A program made the translations under genes and the position numbers. Under the pieces are notes generated by a model. It worked only from the letters and a program-made list of their open reading frames with translations, had not been told where the DNA came from and did no database searches. A stretch of 64,000 nt of DNA from Apis mellifera (lineage: Eukaryota > Arthropoda > Insecta > Hymenoptera > Apidae): positions 7,002,135-7,066,134 of the forward strand of contig NC_037648.1 of the NCBI RefSeq assembly GCF_003254395.2. The letters are read 5' to 3'. This document shows positions 46,701-59,830 of the stretch, one piece after another. Positions within the stretch are counted from its first letter, which is position 1, and the number at the start of each line of letters is the position of its first letter.

Positions 46701-49413
46701 ATGAAATAAAATTTTTAGTTTACCCGTCCATTTCTGTAAGTAATTGATTTACTGTTTGATTTGCATATGGATGGAGAGCTGAATTTGTTCGTTTTGCACC
46801 AACAGAATCAATTTCATCTATAAAAATTACAGCAGGTGCTTTTTCTTTTGCTGCTTCTAAAAAAATAATAATAATAAATAATAATAATAAACTATAAATG
46901 AATATAAAAATTTGAAGTTAAATTTTCATTTTCATACAATTGCATATCATAATATAGAATAATGTTATGTTAATATTAATATTTTAATTTAATATGAAAT
47001 ATTATAATTAATTATAATTTAAAATAAAAATAAAAAAAATAAGAATAATTTTTATTTTACATAGAATATATTATTTTATAATTGAAAATAAAAATTTTTT
47101 AATGTAATACAATTACTTAAAATATTTATTAAATTATAATATAAATATATAAATAGATAACATTGGAAATAATTTTAGAATTATCTAGTTATAACATTAA
47201 ATCATAAATAGATTTAAATAAAAATTTTTAATATATGCCTATATATTAAAATATTATTAATATATAGATTATAAATGATTCATAATATAAACATTTATAT
47301 AATCAATTATATAAAAAAAAATTAAAGTAATAAATAATATTTTCAACAACTTTCTAAATTTTATTTAATAATGGGAATATTTTTTCAATATACATTTATT
47401 ATAACTTACTAAATAAATCCCTCATTCTGCGTGCACCTTGTCCTACTAAAATTTCTTCAAATTCTGGTCCAGCTGCATGAAAAAATGGTACACCAGCTTC
47501 ACCAGCTACTGCTCTAGCTAACAATGTCTTTCCTGTTCCTGGTGGTCCTACTAATAATACACCTTTAGGTAGTTTTGCACCAAGTGCAGAAAATTTTTCT
47601 GGATTTTTTAAAAATTCGACAATATCACTTAATTCTTGTTTAGCTTCTGCAACCTAATTACATATAAATAAATAAATTACAAATAGTGAAATGAAAAAAA
47701 AAATTATTAATATTAAAATTCTAAGAGTGAATTACTTACTCCTTTAACATCATTAAAAGTTATATCTGTTGTTTCTGGTCTAAATTTAATACCATCCATT
47801 GAAAATCGTAGTCCACTTCCTACTAAATAAACTACAAGAAAAGATACATTATTATTAATAATCTAAAACATATTAATATTATTTAAATATTAATCTAATG
47901 TTTGTTTATTTATAAAATAATTATGTACAAATAATTAATATATAAATAATATGTTTCTTTTCAGTTGAATTTTTCATTATTTATCAGAATATTATAATTT
48001 TTTTATTTGCTATTTAATAGCAACATTTTTTTAATAATAAATTAATAATAAAATATAACTATTATAAAATAATATTGAAGTATATCTATTAAAATAGTCA
48101 TTATATTATGAGTAAAAATGAAATTAAATCTTTAAATTTACATACCTCCATACCAAAACATTACAAATATAGTTCCTGTTATTAAAGTACACATTACTTT
48201 AAACCATCCAAAATAAGGATATGTTTGACGTGCTAGTCCTGCTTCATATCCTTCAATGAAAGCTAATATAATTTTTCTATATTCTTCTACTGATGTTTGA
48301 TTATTGAATAAATTTTTAATTGCAGTCAAGTCCTTTTCTTTCAGAATATTTGCTCTATATCCTATATTCTATGAAATAAAAAAATTATTTATGATATCTC
48401 TAAAATATTAATATAAATAATATATAATATATAATCTTACTGTTCCAGAAAAATGGCCAAACAAGTTTTTAAATTTATTTACAAATGATGCCTTTTTTTC
48501 TAATTCAACATTTACATTACGTTTTGTTCTAAAATTACGAATTTGTATATAATAATTAGATGATTTTCTAGGTAAGGTAGGTAAAATAATTTCTTTCGTA
48601 CATTGATAGTAAGAATTATGATATTTCTTTGTGTTTTCTTTGAAATTCAATTCTGATATATCTGATATTTTCCACTTATTATTTTTTTCTAAATTTTTCC
48701 TACAAATTTTTGTGGAAAATTTATCTAATACTACCAAAATATTATTTGTTTTTATATCAAACATTGCAATTACATCACATGTTTTTAATTTGCCTATTAA
48801 CTTATCAATATAATTCTTAGTAGCCTGAAATATAATATATATATTTAATAGATCATCATTATCATTTTATATAATACATTACCATAATAGCTTACTTCTG
48901 AAAAATTACTAAAGGAAATATCATCCATAGATTTTTTAAATTCATTTTGTTTTTTAACTTTAACTGAAAATGATGTAGATTTTGGACTAACTACTGAAGT
49001 TAATTGTGCCAGGTGATATAACACCTAAAAATGTTAAATAATAATATCTTTTCTTAAGTAAATATTTTACTATTAAATAACAATTTAATATTACTTAATT
49101 AATTTGTGATTTGTAATATTAAATAAAATAAAAATAAAAAAAATAAAAACTGTATTTTTAATAAAAATATAAGATAATGCAAATTTCGAAAATTTTTATT
49201 AATACAGTATATTTAAAATTATAATATATAAATATTTTTAAAAAATAAATTTAATATATATTTGTTATATTTATTATAAAATATATTATATGTTATATTA
49301 TAAAATTTAAAATTATATATAGTGAGCTATCTATAAAATTTGATTTTGTATGGTTATAACTTCATCAATATTATAATAATACAGACCTGATTATGAGGTT
49401 GGAAAGAAAACAT
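43774..49413 (-). CDS. YME1L1: ATP-dependent zinc metalloprotease YME1L (i-AAA)
   Basis: YME1L is the inner-membrane AAA+ protease facing the intermembrane space; it processes OPA1 and clears unassembled subunits. Twelve exons join in frame to 731 aa: 49413-49387, 49024-48896, 48824-48441, 48368-48146, 47822-47740, 47653-47410, 46856-46724, 46105-45868, 45529-45287, 44553-44407, 44227-44075 and 43965-43774. The 27-nt first exon encodes MFSFQPHNQ, matching the family's MFSL start. One membrane segment (VMCTLITGTIFVMFWYG) precedes Walker A GPPGTGKT, Walker B VIFIDEIDSVG, the second region of homology NRRDDLDKALMRPGRFD, and the zinc site HEAGH. The pore loop reads ILVGQGARR, where most relatives have an aromatic residue (F/Y-VGVGA). 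The intron after HEAGH carries a foldback element. AATAAA (minus) lies about 40 nt after the stop. Confidence 0.97.
44579..45079. mobile_element. Foldback MITE in a YME1L intron
   Basis: The element is about 500 bp and nearly one long palindrome. The left arm begins CAGAATGTTCAATACATTGG, then ATCA. The right arm in reverse complement begins CAGAGTAGG and later gives ATATTGGATCAG. The arms stay alignable for roughly 240 bp; for example AATATTATTTAAGAAACAAA on the left matches AATATTATTCAAGAAATAAA on the right. They meet near 44.81 kb at AGCCTAATATGCT. It sits in TA-rich DNA on both sides, compatible with TA target duplication. It has no ORF. The ends resemble those of the element at 41747-42424. 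Confidence 0.7.
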
Positions 49414-51179
49414 TGAAGATTAGTCCTATTTAACAGATGTAATGAAATAAATGGAAGTTTCACCTTTTTAAATAGAACTAAATTCAACTGATTGTTTCCT
49501 TTTATTGCATATCCAAAAAAATTAACTACATGACATCGATATCTTTCATACGAAATATAGTTTTGATACTGCAAGGTAACGGAAATGACTACTGTCTATA
49601 AACTTCCGAATGTTTAAAACTAATTGATATTTGATTGAAGATTATAAAATTAAAAATTTACATTAAATTTTTATTATAAAACTTATGTTTTTTTAAATTT
49701 GATTTTGTTATGTATGTTACAACAGATTTTATTTTACAATTAAATTGTTGAATTAATAATCACAATTTAAAACAATTGTTTTGTGACCTTTAAACGTGCT
49801 TCATTTATTTTAAAATACAATTTAATTACGTAAAACAATTTATTTTATATATAATTTTTATAATATTTTTAGTACTATGAAATAAAAATTTTAATTTAAA
49901 TTTATAAAAAAAAAAAAAAAAATAAAATCAAAAACATTAAAAAACATATTAACCTTATTTCAAATATAAGTTCATATAGTATTTATATTTTATATATAAA
50001 ATATAATTATAATAATACAAATAAATGAATATATTTATTTGTTACACAAGTACAGTGTTTTTATACTTACAATATCGAACTATTAATAGTTTGCTTTCCT
50101 TAAATTACTAATGAGAATGAATATATTATCTTTATTAAATTATTTAGAAATAAATTGTTTAATTAAATATATTTTAAAATAAACTTAAAAATTTCAAAAA
50201 AAATATGATTGAAAAATATAAATAAATTAAATTTACTTTTTTTCATTTAAATTATATTAATATTTTAAAATTTTAAGATATCAAGTTTAAAAAATTTTAA
50301 AAAGTATATTAAAAAAAGTATATTACAAAAATAAAATTTTATTTCATAATTCATTTTTAAAAATAAAAATTTTTAGTATTTATTTTATAACATATAATTA
50401 ATTAACATATATTTAAATGTAATTTAATGCATTTTATATATTATATAAGGTATATAAGGTATATAATAAAATAGGCAATATATTTATATACTTTATATTT
50501 TATTAAAATTAAAAGAGACATATATATAAAATATGAAAATTAAACAAAAAATATAATCATACAATATAAAGCTAAAAAAAAATAAAATTTCTTTTTCTAA
50601 GTTTTTACTTTTAAGAAAATAGAAATTAAATAAAAGTAATTGGATGCTCGCATAATTCAATGAATTTTTAAATTTAATTTTTTTAAAAAATGATTTTGAG
50701 CTAAAAAAATCTTATACTATCTTATAAAATTAATTTTTAAAAAAAATTATGGATTGTCTTTATATTATCTATCCAATCTTTTATATATATTCTATATATA
50801 GTTTTAATAAAGATAATAATAGTTTTAATAAAGATTTAATAAAGATAATTAAATAAATATATAATAGGTATCAAATTTAATTGAATAGAATAAATAATTA
50901 ATTAATAATATTACTTATATTTTGTTTATTAAATACTACCAAATAATACTATAATTTATTATTTTAAAAGAAATTTTTAAGTAGTTTAAAATAAAAAATT
51001 CAAGATTTCATTATTTGAGAAATTAAATATACAATTATATATAAAAATAATATAATTATAAAAGATTTTTAAAATATGAAAATATTCTATAAAATATTCA
51101 TATTTTTATAATATATTGATATTCATATTTCTATTTAAATTTTTGTTTAAAATATATGTATATATATATATATATATAT
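49414..51179. other. YME1L upstream region and flank to the CCDC28 3' end
   Basis: The first 200 bp (to about 49.6 kb) are less AT-rich and should contain the YME1L 5' leader and promoter. The remainder is AT-rich low-complexity DNA with a poly-A run near 49.91 kb and a TA tract at about 51158-51177 next to the CCDC28 stop. No gene is recognised. Confidence 0.55.
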
Positions 51180-53605
51180 TTACTTGCTATGTAATTTTTC
51201 AATACAAACACTAAGTTCTTGCAAACATTCCAATAAATTATCCATATTTGCACTTGAATGTCTGAGACCTGATTGATCTCCACCAATTCCTTGTCGTTGA
51301 CCTAACTCAAAATGAAGTTTGGCTAATTGCTCTTGTTGTTCTCGTATTTCTGTCATTTGTTCCATACTACAATCTTTTCCTGCATTAAAATAGTATTTCA
51401 ATTTTACATACAAGCTAAAATATGACTAAATATATTTTTTACATATTTTACATACCAAATGCTCGTAAATTACCACTATGAAAATCTTCTAAAAGTTGTA
51501 ATAAAGCTTGTTCCATACGTCGAACATCAGGAACCTCTGACAAAAAGCAATGATGTTTGCATGGTGCCATAGCTTTATTTTATGACACCAAAACACAACG
51601 AAAAAATATAATAAAAACTTAAAAAAACTTAAAAATAAAAAATATATAAAAAAATTATAATTTATTATTAATTTAAAAAAAATTTATCATTAACTAATAG
51701 AATTTTATTTTAATATTTTTTTTATAAGAATTTCATAATAATATACAAATAAATTATACAATTATAACATTATATATTATTAAAAAATAATATAAAAGAG
51801 ATATTTTTTAAATTATTGCAAATATTTTTAGAATATTATAGTAATAAATTATAAATGATACTTAGAAATCTATTTTAAATAATATTTTATTAAATTTTTA
51901 TATAAAAAATAAAATTACCTCTATGTTGACGATTAATTTTTGATAATTCTGGTCGATGTGGTTTTTGTTTTTCCTTTTCATTCATATACATTAATCGAGA
52001 TTGATTACTATGATTTGAAAGATTCACGGCTCGACCAGAAACCATAGATCCTTGACTTGTTGCTTGACCAGAACTTCCTTTACTAACAATAGGTGATGTT
52101 TGTATATTTGTTTCCCATAATATTTGTTGCTAAAATAATATATAAGTTTATTAGCACTACTTATAAACAATATGTTTATTTAAATTTATAATTATCTAAA
52201 AAAAAAGTTAATTAATTTTACATATTTTATATATATTTACTAATTATTTATTAATTAAAATTAATTTAAAAATGTAAATGTATTATTTCATAAAAATAGA
52301 TATAATATATATTTATATATCTATGCATTTACATAGAAAAAAATTAAATTAATAAAAAATATTTAAATATAAATAATTTGAAAAACTCAAAAAGAATATT
52401 TGAATTTTATTTAAAAAGAATGAGAAAAATAAAATATTTATTCTATTTTAAAAAATAACAAAAAGATAATTTTTTAATTCAAATTAAGAAAAGTATTTAA
52501 TTTTTTTTGTAAATCTATTTTAAATCTTTTATTATATTTTTATTTAATATTTTTATATATATTAAAAATTTTTACAAATAATATTTTAAAAATTCATTTA
52601 TAATTTGATATTTAAAAAAATAGCATAATATTTTAAAAATTCATTTATTTATATATTTATATTATATATTTATATTATTTGTATATTCTCTAGTATCTTA
52701 ATATTATGTTAGCTTTATTATATTTAATACATTGAAATTCATGGTTAATTGAAAATAATATGTTATATTATAATTCCATTTTCTTTTAGACTTATATTAT
52801 TATATTATAATATTGTATTATCAAATATATATTTGATAATACAATATTAAAAGAAATATCATTAATATGATTTATATGATTTACAATCATATAACACTTC
52901 ATAGACTAAAATGAATTATCTATATTGTAACATTATGTTATCCATTAATTTTTAATCAATATTATATTCAAGTTGATAAATTTTATTATTTTATATATTT
53001 TTTGTTAAATTTATATTAATGTTTATTTATTTTGTTAACATGCAACATCATCATATCATCATAATTATCATCATTATTTTTATATATATAATTAATCTAA
53101 TAATTTATTAATTTTTTTTATAGAAAAATTTTTTATTTTTTTATTGAGGTAGTTTTATATCATATTAAAATGTAATAACAAAATAGAAACAAAATAATAA
53201 ACAAAATTAATTAATAGATAGTTATTTTAAAAAATGATATATGAGTTTTCTGTTGCAGTAATATTATTACTTCTTTTATAATTATAAAGAATATAATTCT
53301 TTTATAGTATTTGTATATCATTTAGGATATCAAATAAAAATTTTAAACAATATTAAAATTTATAATAAATATATATCATATAAATAATATTACTATAAAT
53401 AATATTATGCTTTAATAAGATAAATAGATAACTAATATTAAATTCATACCGATATATGAGAATTACGTGTATCATTTTTACTTGGATGATGAGATCTTGC
53501 TGGTGTAGAAGGTGGTGTAGCTTCTCCACCTTGACTCAATGGTTCTTCACATTCTTCTTCTTGAACTAATTGTTGTAATTCGCCACATCCAGACTTTTCA
53601 GCCAT
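51180..53605 (-). CDS. CCDC28: Coiled-coil domain-containing protein 28 (CCDC28A/B type)
   Basis: Four exons join in frame to 227 aa: 53605-53450, 52129-51919, 51572-51456 and 51379-51180. The conserved CCDC28 core is FLSEVPDVRRMEQALLQLLE, then DFHSGNLRAFG, then KDCSMEQMTEIREQQEQLAK, followed by a short helical C-terminus ending CIEKLHSK. Vertebrate CCDC28B binds BBS proteins and modulates mTORC2 and cilia; for the insect protein that role is inferred only. The N-terminal 125 residues are Ser, Gln and Glu rich and poorly conserved. An internal ATG (MAPCKHHCF) at the third exon start could serve a shorter isoform. The gene is head to head with UBAC1. The protein identity is good, but A versus B cannot be assigned, as insects usually have one copy. 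Confidence 0.9.
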
Positions 53606-54563
53606 TCTAACAAATTTATTATTTGATAAAAGTTTTTATTAATTTTTTATTATTTGGTTTTTAACATTTTTTATTATTCTTTTCATTAAATTCAAATATT
53701 ACTTATAAAATTTTAATATATATTTATAAATTTTGAACAATATTTTATGAAGAAAGAAAAAATATATATACATATATTGATATAATATTATATATATTTA
53801 AATACTTTTATATGTATATAAAAGATCTAAAAAAAATTATTTTTTTGTTATAAACAATTTTTATTATATTAATATTACAAAAAATATATTTTAAAACATT
53901 ATAATTATATAATTTTTATTATTTATAATTTATTAAAATCTAAATATGTTATAATATTTATGATTACATTAATAATTGTTTTGTTTTTTTTTATTCCCGT
54001 TTTAAATGACATGATATTACAAAAATATTTTTAATGTGCTTTCAAATCACAGAAAAAGAAATATTTTACAAAAATAAACATTTACGAAATTAATTTTTCA
54101 TGGTTATATATTTTCGGATGCACTCTTTTGTGTTTTGATATGAACTACACGTAAACAATCATGTGACATATTATTTAAAATACATATAAATATAAGTAAA
54201 AATTTTCGTTTAAAGATAAATATATAATAATTATTTTATAAAATAAGAAATTATAAATACAATTATAAAATTATTTGAATAGTATTTGTTGGTAATATAT
54301 ATGTAAAAGATAAATTTATAAATATTGTTTTAATTTTTGAAATTTATTATATTATATTATTTAGTTTAATAATAATATTTGAATTGATTTATTTTTCAAA
54401 TGATTGATTAAAAATGAAAATTTTTTCATGTTATAGATATACTTTATAATTAAAATTACAAGAATATATAATAAATGTTTAGTACAATATAAAAAATTTA
54501 TCAAAAAAAAGTAAAGTTTTTGACGATTTCTTTTATTAAAACAAAGATTTATAAAATTGTGCA
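53606..54563. promoter_or_regulatory. Shared upstream region of CCDC28 and UBAC1 (head to head)
   Basis: About 1 kb between divergent starts. The middle (53.98-54.18 kb) is less AT-biased than its flanks and carries TCATGTGA at 54159-54166, the M-box type E-box used by MITF/USF-class factors. Promoter status is inferred from position and composition. Confidence 0.45.
54159..54166 (+). promoter_or_regulatory. M-box/E-box TCATGTGA
   Basis: An exact TCATGTGA, the core recognised by MITF-family and USF factors, in the CCDC28/UBAC1 divergent region. An 8-mer alone is weak evidence; its position in the complex central block raises it a little. Confidence 0.3.
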
Positions 54564-56710
54564 ATGTCTGAATCAAAATCTTTATTAATTAATATTATAA
54601 GGTAATATACTATTAAATTTGATATTTTTTTAAAAAAATTATTATTAAATATAATTTATTTATATAGTCCTGAAGGAATGATTACAAATTTTAATATAAC
54701 ATCAGATATGACTATTAATGCAATCAAAAATATTGCAATAAAACATTTTTATGGTGATGATACATCAAGAAATCCAAGTGATTTTCGTTTAATTCATTCA
54801 ACTAAATTCAAATGTCTCATAGATAATTATAATATAACAAATGAAAACATTAATGAAAATGGTAAAATATTAAAAAAACTATTGAAGTTTATATTAAATT
54901 TATCATAATGATATAAAATAGTTTTCTATATTACAGAGGAATTAATGTTAATAAACATTCGTTCTACATCTATGAATGACAATTTATCTGAAAAAGCTTT
55001 GAAAGGTCCAAGTAAAGAATTAATATTACAAGTAACAGAAAATTTACCTATACGCAATCCACCTAAACATATTCCTTCACTTTATTGTCCTGCAGATGTA
55101 AATAAATACATACATATATAATATATATTTCTGTTTTTTTTATATTTTTGTTATTTTTATCTTTTTCAAAAACTTTATATTTTCTATATAAATAGAATTT
55201 ATATTATATATTTTATATTTCAGTTTCAAAATGAAGTACGAAAAATTTTAATAACACTTGTAAAAGCATCAGCAAGAATTATTTTATATAGTCCAGAAGC
55301 ACAAAAATTTTGTGATATTTTAAAAGAAAAATTAGAAACAAGATGTAAACCAAATATTAATCCAAATGCTATAAAAACTCTTACAGAAATGGGTTATTCT
55401 GAGAAAAAAGTCTTGAAAATTCTTCGCTTACGAAAGTACAATTTATCATTTAAATTAATATTTATATAAATATTAATAAATTAAAAACTAAATTTTTCTG
55501 AATATTTATTATAGATCAAATATAATGGAAGCTTTGGAATGGTTAACAGAACATCAAAATGATCCAGAAGATGATGATAATGATTTAGATTCAGAATCTA
55601 TTGAAACAGGTAATGATAAAAAAATAAAAGTAATGATTTCTATATATTTATTAAAAATATTTTAATGAAATAAGTATTGATTTATTTAAAAGAATAATAT
55701 TTAATAAAAACTAATAAGAAATTAATAATACAATTGAGAAAGTAACAGTTATAGTAATGAAAAAAGATAAATGTGAACATTTTTGATTTTATTATTGAAA
55801 ATGATATTTATCAAATAAATATTTAATAAATATGCTTACAGTTTTTTTTTTCTAAATTATATTTTCATTTGATTTTCATATTTATATTTAAAAATTTTTA
55901 TATTAAAAATATATAAAATATATTAAAAATGAAAATAATTATTATTTCAACTATTATTTTTTCTTAATATTAAAAATTTTTTTAGTTTTATATATATTTA
56001 CATATATTAGTTTTCATTCCATAGTGTATAAAATAATGTTTAATAATAATACAGGATGTCAAGATTTAAACAAAGAGGAGAATATACTTAACATAGTAGA
56101 TCGTTTGTTAAAAAATTATCATCACTGTAGAAAAATAGATTTTAAACCTAATTCTAGAGCAGTACAATTATTATTAGAAATGGGATTTGAAGAAAACAAT
56201 ATTATTGAGGCTCTAAAAATTACTGGAAACAATCAAATTAATGCTGTAAGTAATTTATATAATTTTAATTTTATTAAATTTTAAATTCATTATAAATTTT
56301 ACATAATATAAAATTTTAAGTTTAATATATTTTTATTTTTAGTGTGAATGGTTACTTGGAGAAAGAAGACACAGCTTACAAGATTTAGATAAAGAACTTG
56401 ATTCGGATAATCCAATTTATAAAGCAATTATGAATGATCCTCGCATCCAACTTAGTCTTACAAATCCTAATATGCTACTTGGTAAAATTACTTTTACTAA
56501 TGAGTAACAAAAAAATATAATTAAATAATGTGAATAATATAATTAATGAAAAATGAATTTTTAGTATATTTATCCCTATTGGAAACACCTGTAGCTATAG
56601 GTGAACGAATAAGGGATCCTGAAATAGGACCAGTACTTGATCATATTATTGCAATGTATCATGCTGAAAAACATGCAATTCATATGAATCAATATGTAAT
56701 TGATTTTTAA
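54564..56710 (+). CDS. UBAC1: Ubiquitin-associated domain-containing protein 1 (UBAC1/KPC2)
   Basis: UBAC1 (KPC2) is the adaptor subunit of the KPC ubiquitin ligase and brings substrates to the proteasome. Eight exons join in frame to 391 aa: 54564-54601, 54668-54861, 54937-55097, 55224-55435, 55515-55609, 56055-56245, 56343-56481 and 56565-56710. The 38-nt first exon encodes MSESKSLLINII. A ubiquitin-like N-terminal region is followed by two UBA domains (AIKTLTEMGYSEKKVLKILR and AVQLLLEMGFEENNIIEALK, each with the MGY/MGF loop). A C-terminal STI1-like segment has CEWLLGERR, IQLSLTNPNMLL and DPEIGPVLDHI, as in vertebrate UBAC1. The stop is taken at 56708-56710 after VIDF. It shares an upstream region with CCDC28. 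Confidence 0.95.
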
Positions 56711-57534
56711 TTAGAAAATTACTTCTTAAAATAAATAACATGTTATAAGCAATATTAAATAAATATTACAATTTGCAAAATTTTGCAAATTCTAATAATT
56801 CAAGTTTATAATAAATATATTAATAAAATTAATTAGCAACATATCATGTTTATATATATATATATATATATATATATTTGATATATTTAATATACTGTAT
56901 TAAACTTATATGCAAATAATAAATTTCAGTCACATTAGAAAAAAATATATTTTAATATATTATTGTTAATATGTACTTACAATAATAACATAATTTATTG
57001 TAATTATGTAATTTTACATATTATATACGTATGTAAACATATAGAATCAGTTCAATTTTTTTGAAAAATTATATTTATATAATTATATATTTTTCATATC
57101 AATCATTTCTTTATTCTTTCTGATAAAATAAAGATTATTTTATTTTACATCATTTAATTTTTATAATAATAAAATAAAGTTTTTTTATAAAAATTAGTAA
57201 TTTTTATAAAAATAAAATAGTAAAAATAAAATTCTACAATAATACATCATTGTTCCAAGTCAATTTCAAATATGTCCAAAATAGATACAAGTTTTGGATT
57301 TTTAAAATCTAATATTTCATTTTGATTAGAAATAATAAAGAAGAAAAAAAGTTTTGATAATTTTTATCACATCATGATATTAAATTTAGTATAATATAAT
57401 AGAGTATCATAGAATCATTACTGTTAACAACGATGATTTAGTGTTGCATCGTTGCATAAAAACATACCTTGATATATGTGAATATTTGAATATAATAATT
57501 GCATGGTGTTATTTTTCTTCAGTTTTTTTTTCTG

Positions 57535-57542
57535 CCAATCAG
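57535..57542 (+). promoter_or_regulatory. CCAAT box (NF-Y type), distal
   Basis: CCAATCAG within a locally complex, less AT-rich block about 0.8 kb upstream of the CCDC25 ATG. It is the same 8-mer as at 7000 and 58186. Confidence 0.3.
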
Positions 57543-58185
57543 CATATGATGTCAAATCCTACAAATCCAGTTTGCATCTATTGGCAATTCTGGGCAAATT
57601 TGAGAAACAAATAAGAATGTGTATGGCCAACTTAAGGGAATTTTCAAATTGAACTTCTAATTTAACTTCTATTTTAATGTGATGTTTTTACAGCGATTTA
57701 AAATATTCGAAGTAATTTTCTTTATAATTTTATATTATTGATTTAGTAAATAAAAATATGATAACCTTTGTATAATACCATACTTTTACAATATAGTTTT
57801 GATATAATATAATTCACAAATTGTAATGACTTTGTATAATGCAGTATTTATACAATAATTTCGATATAACAATTTATATTTACATGATAGATAAAATTTA
57901 TATTTAAAAATATTATTTCAAAATATATATTCATTTTTTATATATAATGTAAGCATAATGCGATTTTTATAGCACAATATTTTTATGAAATCTAAATGTT
58001 ATATTATTAAGAAGAATTGTAGTACAAGTTTTGTACAAAACGAAAAAAAGACATAGACTAACGGATTATTTTATTTTCACGTTTTTGTTTATCATTATTT
58101 AAAATTATATGATCTTTTTAGATGTTAAATTATCAACCAATACATGTGCTTATTTATATAATTATATTGGATCTATCAGAAATAA

Positions 58186-58193
58186 CCAATCAG
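58186..58193 (+). promoter_or_regulatory. CCAAT box (NF-Y type), CCDC25 promoter
   Basis: CCAATCAG lies 120 bp upstream of the CCDC25 ATG at 58313, a typical distance if the leader is short. It is inferred to be a promoter element. Confidence 0.45.
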
Positions 58194-58312
58194 ATCTATA
58201 TTTCTTCTTCTAAGTGCTTTCTTTTTAGTTGTACACAATTGCCAAGATAATATAAATTTAAAATTTGACAGATAAATTGCTCCACGTGTTTCAACCAAAA
58301 CTTTTTGTAATA

Positions 58313-59324
58313 ATGGTTTATTATTTTACAAGTGAAGGTAATAATATTTATCATTGGTTTCATATTTAGTGTATGTATATTTAACTTTTTTTTTAATATA
58401 TATATTAACATTATTACTAAAATAACATTAAATAAGGTTAGAACAAAAAATCATTACTTTGAATTACAGTTGTGCAACCACCAGTAACGTTATTTATGGG
58501 AGTTGATCAATATGAAAGTAAGTAAAAATATAAAATCTAATTGTAATCTAAAATGTAATTATAATGTTTAAGATATATTCTTTTAATATATAATTTTCTA
58601 GATGAGGATCTTATTAGATGGGGATGGCCAGAAGATGTTTGGTTTCATGTTGATAAATATTCTTCAGCACATGTATACCTTCGTCTTCATCTTGTAAATA
58701 TTTTTTATTAAAAACATGTAATATTTATATATAATTGTATATAAATATTATATGTATGTGTGTATATACATATGTACATAATTTATAGGGACAAACAATA
58801 GATGATATACCTAGTGCAGTTTTAGAAGATGCTGCACAATTAGTAAAAGCAAATAGTATTGAGGGAAGTAAAATGAATGATGTTGATGTAGTATATACAA
58901 TGTGGTCAAATCTGAAAAAGACACAAGGAATGGAAATAGGAGAAGTTGGTTTCCATAGAGATAAAGATGTTCGAAAAATTCATGTTACAAAACGAATAAA
59001 TACTATTATTAATCGATTGAACAAAACTAAACGTTCAGAGCAAGTAAATTTAAGAGCAGAAAGAGAACAACGAGACAAAAATGAACGAGAAGATAAAAAG
59101 AAACTTTTAAAAGAACAAAAGGAAAAAGAAAAAGCAGAAGAAAAACGAAGAAAGGAAGAAGCAGAAATGAGGTAAAATAAAAGTAATTATATTATTATTA
59201 AAATATATAAGTTTTTTTAAATTCTTTAAACTTAATTTACAGGAGTTATAATTCTTTATTTAATACATCTAATATGACATCAAATACAGAAAATAGTGGA
59301 TATGATTCAGATGATTTTATGTGA
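58313..59324 (+). CDS. CCDC25: Coiled-coil domain-containing protein 25 (CCDC25)
   Basis: Five exons join in frame to 209 aa, the family's usual length: 58313-58337, 58470-58517, 58602-58693, 58789-59171 and 59243-59324. The 25-nt first coding exon encodes MVYYFTSE and is placed by its match to the family N-terminus, a phase-1 donor GTAATA and the next acceptor. The NFACT-R-like core is strongly conserved: YENEDLIRWGWPEDVWFHVD, SSAHVYLRLH, LVKANSIEGSKMNDVDVVYT and MWSNLKK. A highly charged Lys/Glu/Arg coiled coil follows, ending RSYNSLF and DSDDFM. Human CCDC25 is reported as a plasma-membrane sensor of extracellular trap DNA; the core domain is otherwise related to ribosome-quality-control NEMF proteins. 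Its role in insects is unknown. It is tail to tail with QTRT1. Confidence 0.97.
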
Positions 59325-59830
59325 TTAAATTATTAATATTATTTGTGATTTTTGTGCCTATTTACTATAATATACTTTGGAGAAAATAATAGATAAATAT
59401 ATTTAAAAGAAAAATTATTATGTATAATACTTTGAAATTTAATTTGGTTGTTTTGTAAAAAAATATTATTGAACTTTATAAAAATTTAAAACAAAATAAT
59501 GAGAAGATTAATAAAATTTTATAAAATTCAATTAAAATATAAATAAATTTTACATAAATTGCAAAACTATATTAAACATTTAATATTGAAATTTTTTTTT
59601 ACATGGTTTTCTTACATATTAAATGTATATTAATAATTAAATTAATTAGAAATGTCTTAATATATAAATACTTATTTTATATAAACTATTCACAAGTGAT
59701 AATTTATGTATTGATATTATCAATAATTAAAATTAGTTATTATAAAATATATCAAATATTTTATAATTTATTTCTGTAATATATATATATTGAAAAAGAA
59801 AAATTTTATTATGAAAATAAATTACATCTC
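59325..59830. other. Convergent 3' flank of CCDC25 and QTRT1
   Basis: About 500 bp of AT-rich DNA holds both 3' UTRs. The QTRT1 signal AATAAA on the minus strand lies at 59810-59805, about 21 nt past its stop. No other feature is seen. Confidence 0.6.

Larger units (their letters stand above)
56711..58312. other. UBAC1-CCDC25 intergenic region with CCDC25 promoter
   Basis: The left part is AT-rich with a TA tract (56851-56877). A more complex block at 57.40-57.70 kb has a perfect 8-bp inverted repeat CAACGATG/CATCGTTG (57428-57454 area) and CCAATCAG at 57535-57542. A degenerate direct repeat built around CTTTGTATAAT.C..TA lies at about 57762-57885. The last 130 bp before 58313 hold a second CCAATCAG and look like the CCDC25 promoter/leader. 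No ORF is supported. Confidence 0.5.
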
